A stretch of 7,336 nt of DNA from contig JAKAMH010000043.1 in NCBI GenBank assembly GCA_021813005.1, positions 1 through 7,336 on the forward strand. The letters run 5' to 3'. The position numbers and the translations under genes were made by a program. The stretch is from a bacterium. Its GTDB lineage: Bacteria > Patescibacteriota > Microgenomatia > Levybacterales > UBA12049. The notes under the pieces were generated by a model. The model saw nothing but the letters and a program-made list of their open reading frames with translations, searched no databases and had not been told where the DNA came from. Every line of letters starts with the position of its first letter. Positions within the stretch are counted from its first letter, which is position 1. Positions 4,361-7,336 of this stretch are shown here, piece after piece.

Positions 4361-4807
4361 ATGAGAGACAAAGCAATCAATACACAGATTATCGAGAAGA
4401 TGTTTCTTCTGTCACGCTTGATGAAAGAAGGCATTACCTTCAAGGGGAAAGTGGCCAACTTGACATTGCTGCAGTTGCAGGCACTGACCTATATAAAATC
4501 GCGAAAAGAAGTTGCCATGAGTGACCTGGCGGCAATGTTTGCAATCTCACTTCCCACAGCCACAGTTCTTTCTGATAAGTTAATCAAGGAAGGGTTTGTC
4601 AAACGGGTTCGGAGCACGAAAGACAGAAGGGTTGTCAATCTTGTTCTTAAGGAGGGTGGAAAAGAATTACTGCAGACAGGACTGAAGCAACGAAATGCCA
4701 AACTTGAGCAGATGTTGTCTTTTTTGACCCAGGCAAAAAAAGAACAGTTACTTGAGATACTGTCAGCCTTACTGGCAAGCATACAGACAAACAATGAAAC
4801 AACTTAA
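4361..4807 (+). CDS. MarR-family winged-helix transcriptional regulator (148 aa)
   Basis: A typical MarR repressor. N-terminal dimerisation helix (INTQIIEKMFLLSRLMKEG), then LTLLQLQALTYI (34-45). The winged HTH runs VAMSDLAAMFAISLPTATVL (51-70) to SDKLIKEGFVKR (71-82). The wing RVRSTKDRRVVNLVLKEGG (82-100) carries the conserved D-R-R (88-90), and the C-terminal helices complete the dimer. MarR proteins bind palindromic operators and release them on binding small phenolic or drug-like ligands. It heads an operon with two adaptors and an MFS pump, so it probably controls efflux in response to the pump's substrates. The operator palindromes over its own start site support autoregulation. The last 14 nt overlap the following adaptor start at 4794, indicating translational coupling. 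No SD precedes the ATG. Confidence 0.92.
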   Translation: MRDKAINTQIIEKMFLLSRLMKEGITFKGKVANLTLLQLQALTYIKSRKEVAMSDLAAMFAISLPTATVLSDKLIKEGFVKRVRSTKDRRVVNLVLKEGGKELLQTGLKQRNAKLEQMLSFLTQAKKEQLLEILSALLASIQTNNETT

Positions 4808-5912
4808 AAAATCCTCATTTAAATCCCTAGTTCTGTTTCTGGTGATTGTGCTGCTGATTGCCGGAGTTCTGGTGGGTATCCTCCAATTTTTACCTCAGGG
4901 AGGCACATCGTCAGAGGCGAAGACTATAGCAGTAAAAGCGGTGTCTGCTCAAATTCTGGCAGACGGATCTGTGGTATCCCAGAATGAGGCTGTGCTGCAT
5001 TTTCAAACAGGCGGTAAACTGACATACCTACCGTTTAAGGAAGGGGATAGCGTGACGGCAGGTCAGACGATTGCCGGACTTGATGCCTACGCATTAGAAC
5101 GGGACGTAGAGCTTGCAGCCAATGCCTATGAGACTGCCAAAAATAACAACGATACAACACGGGAAAACAACCAGGCAGGTGTCCTGGAAGGCAATCAAAG
5201 AACATCACTTGATACGTATAACCACAATCCATATACGAATACGACCGAAGCCCGGGTAATTACAGACGAAGTCAAGCGCCTAGTGGACAATAGCAGTCTT
5301 GCCCAAAATACTGCACAGCTTAAGGTAGATCTTGCCAAGTATGCACAAAGCCTTGCTACACTCACAACTCCGATCTCAGGTGTCATTACCCATGAGGATG
5401 TGACACAGTCAGGAGTCAATGTTACGGCCGCCACATCCTTTACCGTCGATGATCCGGCCAGTCTGGTCTTTCGGGCAAATGTTTTGGAGAATAACATTGA
5501 CTTTATAGCTGTGGGTCAGCCGGTGACCATCAAAATGGCAAGCGGCAAGACATTTCAGGGCACAGTCGAGAAGATCTACCCAGAGAAGGTGACATTATCC
5601 TCGGGAGACAAAGCCTACCAAGTAGATGTGGTAAGCGGAGCACTGGAGAGTGGGACAACCATGGGTGAGACAGGCAGCGCGCTTATTCAGAGTACGGCAG
5701 GGCAGGATATGATGCTTGTGCCGACATGGACGGTCATCAATCAGAAATACGTCTGGATTGAGGAAGACGGCCAGCCGGTACTTAAGCGGGTAACTGTCGG
5801 GCAGGAGCACGGGGCACAGACAGAGATACTGAGCGGCTTGTCTAAAAATGACAGCGTAATCGAAAATCCATCAGCATTGATTACGGGAAAATATAAACTC
5901 TTACCTATATGA
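4794..5912 (+). CDS. HlyD/RND-type efflux adaptor (membrane fusion protein, 372 aa)
   Basis: An adaptor that would link an inner-membrane pump to the exterior. A basic N-terminus (MKQLKKSSFK) precedes one membrane segment (about 11-32). The first lipoyl half-motif includes LPFKEGDSVTAGQTIAGLD (79-97). A helical hairpin follows (about 98-190), with an Asn/Thr-rich tip region (117-152). The second lipoyl half is TTPISGVITHEDVTQSGVNV (191-210), then the beta-barrel (DPASLVFRANVLENNIDFIAVG to about 300) and a membrane-proximal domain with LVPTWTVI and KRVTVGQ. Start choice: the ATG at 4794 gives the canonical K-rich plus TM start. The reading frame is open further upstream, with a possible non-ATG start at 4752 inside marR, but that sequence is the marR 3' end. 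The hairpin is short and rich in polar residues compared with AcrA or EmrA. It overlaps marR by 14 nt and the next gene by 4 nt. Confidence 0.88.
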   Translation: MKQLKKSSFKSLVLFLVIVLLIAGVLVGILQFLPQGGTSSEAKTIAVKAVSAQILADGSVVSQNEAVLHFQTGGKLTYLPFKEGDSVTAGQTIAGLDAYALERDVELAANAYETAKNNNDTTRENNQAGVLEGNQRTSLDTYNHNPYTNTTEARVITDEVKRLVDNSSLAQNTAQLKVDLAKYAQSLATLTTPISGVITHEDVTQSGVNVTAATSFTVDDPASLVFRANVLENNIDFIAVGQPVTIKMASGKTFQGTVEKIYPEKVTLSSGDKAYQVDVVSGALESGTTMGETGSALIQSTAGQDMMLVPTWTVINQKYVWIEEDGQPVLKRVTVGQEHGAQTEILSGLSKNDSVIENPSALITGKYKLLPI

Positions 5913-6547
5913 AAAATACCATCAAGCAACTACGCAAGCCAAAAGCACTCAGAATTATTATCGGCGGCCTAATGATCGTGCTTATCCTGGCAGGGTACCT
6001 ATTCTATGTGTCCAGAGAGGGGAGGGTAGGTGTGGATAATTCAATCATCACGGCGCCGGTTATCCCGATTGCGCCGCCTGCTCCCGGCAAGCTGACAGCA
6101 ATACTTGTTCATGAAGGAGAAGCTGTGACGAAAGGGGACGCGTTGGCAGTGGTCGGGTCAAATACCATTCGCTCAGATTCAGACGGCATTATAACGAACA
6201 TCAACCTGGACACAGGAAGTAGTGTCAGCCCCCAGGCTCCCATTATGCAGATGATCAATCCGGACCACCTGAGAGTAGACGGGACGATCGATGAAAACAA
6301 GGGACTGGATCAGATCCGTGTTGGGCAGGTAGCATCCTTTACCGTGGATGCGTTTCCGGGGAAAACTTTCTGGGGATATGTGGACGAGGTCTCACCCAGT
6401 GCCAAATCAACGCAGCTTGCGTTTTCCATCTCCAGTGAACGCCCGACACAGCAATTTGACATCTATGTGCGGTTCAACACCAAAGCCTACCCGCAGATCA
6501 AAAATGGCATGAGTGCAAAAACTACTATCTTTACCAAGACAAACTGA
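5909..6547 (+). CDS. Short HlyD/EmrA-like adaptor lacking the helical hairpin (212 aa)
   Basis: A second adaptor. Basic N-terminus (MKNTIKQLRKPK), one membrane segment (about 13-34), then the lipoyl domain. The first half is IPIAPPAPGKLTAILVHEGE (52-71) with VTKGDALAVVGS (73-84). The second half follows at once with IRSDSDGIITNINLDTGSSV (87-106). In most HlyD and EmrA proteins a coiled-coil hairpin separates these halves; here there are only a few residues between them. The beta-barrel is LRVDGTIDENKGLDQIRVGQ (121-140) to YVDEVSP (157-163), ending in FDIYVRFNTKAYPQIKNGMS (183-202). A hairpin-less adaptor would not reach an outer-membrane channel and may act close to the membrane. The 4-nt ATGA overlap with the upstream adaptor and the 5-nt gap to the MFS gene show tight coupling. 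Confidence 0.87.
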   Translation: MKNTIKQLRKPKALRIIIGGLMIVLILAGYLFYVSREGRVGVDNSIITAPVIPIAPPAPGKLTAILVHEGEAVTKGDALAVVGSNTIRSDSDGIITNINLDTGSSVSPQAPIMQMINPDHLRVDGTIDENKGLDQIRVGQVASFTVDAFPGKTFWGYVDEVSPSAKSTQLAFSISSERPTQQFDIYVRFNTKAYPQIKNGMSAKTTIFTKTN

Positions 6548-6552
6548 TATGT

Positions 6553-7336
6553 ATGGAGAAAAAGGAAAAGTCCAAAAGCAGTGGATTCAAACGGGAGCAG
6601 TGGCTGATTCTTGCGACAGTCATGTTGGCATCCTTCCTGGGACGGCTTGACGGGACAATTGTCAATCTGGCTCTTCCACATATTATCAAGGAGTTTGGTA
6701 TTACCGTTTCCCAGGCTTCTTGGATCTCCACCGGTTATATCATCGCCAACGCTATTTTCGTGCCTATTTTTGGAAAACTGGGGGATATGATTGGGCGAAA
6801 ACCTCTCTACCTGGTGGGAATTATTGGTTTTACGGTAACTTCCATGCTGGCAGGCCTTTCATTCAATTTGCCGTCTATGGTTATCTTTCGGGTGCTTCAG
6901 GGAGTGATGGTTTCTATAGATTACCCGATTGCTTTATCTATTATTGCCTATGCCTTTGAAGATAGACGACAGCGTGCGCAGGCAATGGGTCTCTGGTCGG
7001 CCATTTTTGCGGCAGCTGCAGTTTTTGGACCGCTTTTAGGTGGCCCTTTGATAGATGGTTTTTCCTGGCGATCGGTGTTTTATGTCAATGTTCCGCTCGG
7101 CATACTCGGTACCTGGATGGCAATACAGTTTATCCATGAACCGGCAAGGAAAATACGCGGACTTGCCAATTTTGATATTCTCGGAGCGCTTCTACTCGGA
7201 ACTGCGCTCGGCGCGATGGTACTGGTACTGGACCAAGGCCAGAGCTGGGGCTGGACGAGCATCAACAGCCTGGTGACATATGCTGTTACCGTTGTCGCTT
7301 TCCTCTGGTTTATTCAGGTTGAGCGGCGGCAGGCAG
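6553..7336 (+). CDS. DHA2-family MFS drug efflux transporter (EmrB/QacA-like), 3'-truncated
   Basis: The first 261 codons of a 14-TM-type drug:H+ antiporter; the frame is open to the end of the window. A Lys-rich cytoplasmic start leads to TM1 with the D1 motif RLDGTIVNLALP (31-42, Asp33). Motif A is GKLGDMIGRKPL (74-85). The motif B region is RVLQGVMVSIDYPIALSI (113-130, Arg113), and motif C is AAAVFGPLLGGPLIDGF (154-170) followed by WRSVFYVNVPLG (172-183). About seven membrane segments are visible. By family it exports toxic cations or drugs using the proton gradient. The ATG at 6553 gives the open frame; the ATG at 6549 lies in another frame and gives no MFS protein. Unusual are Arg31 in TM1 and Asp123 before Pro125 in TM4, where the family normally has small or neutral residues. 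Five nt separate it from the second adaptor. Confidence 0.92.
   Translation, partial: MEKKEKSKSSGFKREQWLILATVMLASFLGRLDGTIVNLALPHIIKEFGITVSQASWISTGYIIANAIFVPIFGKLGDMIGRKPLYLVGIIGFTVTSMLAGLSFNLPSMVIFRVLQGVMVSIDYPIALSIIAYAFEDRRQRAQAMGLWSAIFAAAAVFGPLLGGPLIDGFSWRSVFYVNVPLGILGTWMAIQFIHEPARKIRGLANFDILGALLLGTALGAMVLVLDQGQSWGWTSINSLVTYAVTVVAFLWFIQVERRQA

Noticed and set aside
3982..4807. Toxin-antitoxin module
   Set aside because: The XRE protein is antitoxin-like, but neither neighbour is a toxin: one is a clear MarR regulator on the other strand and the other a DUF1697 protein.

Overview
The window looks like bacterial chromosomal or plasmid accessory DNA. Every gene is short, closely packed and intronless. 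No gene pins down the lineage. Several starts lack a Shine-Dalgarno (SD) sequence and appear leaderless or nearly so, and small accessory families (SRPBCC, TfoX-N, YdeI, DUF1697, RibD-like reductase) sit together. That habit is seen in Bacteroidetes, Actinobacteria and candidate-phylum (Patescibacteria-like) genomes. Assignment to any of these is inference only.

Region A (1-3890) is a plus-strand array of eight small single-domain soluble proteins from unrelated families. In order they are a 5'-truncated SRPBCC/AHSA1 protein (2-289), a second SRPBCC protein (324-758), an ABM-type dimeric alpha/beta-barrel protein (792-1082), a RibD-C/dihydrofolate-reductase-like protein (1212-1835), a SnoaL/NTF2-like protein (1887-2252), a TfoX N-terminal-domain protein (2258-2599), a YdeI/OmpD-associated-type protein (2621-3214) and a DUF1697 protein (3366-3890). 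The first genes use SD sequences. Several later ones have a -10-like hexamer placed about 6 nt before the ATG. Two gene ends carry a near-identical 16-nt motif containing TTGCCGCCAAA. A 101-bp palindromic element with nested hairpins (3247-3347) separates YdeI from DUF1697.

Region B (3891-4360) is a regulatory hinge. A minus-strand XRE/HigA-type antitoxin-like regulator (3982-4254) has an extended -10 promoter and a probably leaderless start. It diverges from a strong sigma70-type promoter (TTGACT-17-TATAAT) that drives the efflux operon. Two SlyA/MarR-box-like palindromes sit on these two promoters, one on each.

Region C (4361-7336, runs off the window) is a translationally coupled efflux operon: a MarR-family regulator, a HlyD/RND-type adaptor with a helical hairpin, a second short adaptor without the hairpin, and a DHA2 (EmrB/QacA-type) MFS transporter cut by the window edge. 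The likely logic is drug- or ligand-responsive derepression by MarR of its own operon, and perhaps of the divergent XRE gene, with the two adaptors serving the MFS pump. I see no rRNA, tRNA, CRISPR array, integrase or transposase gene.
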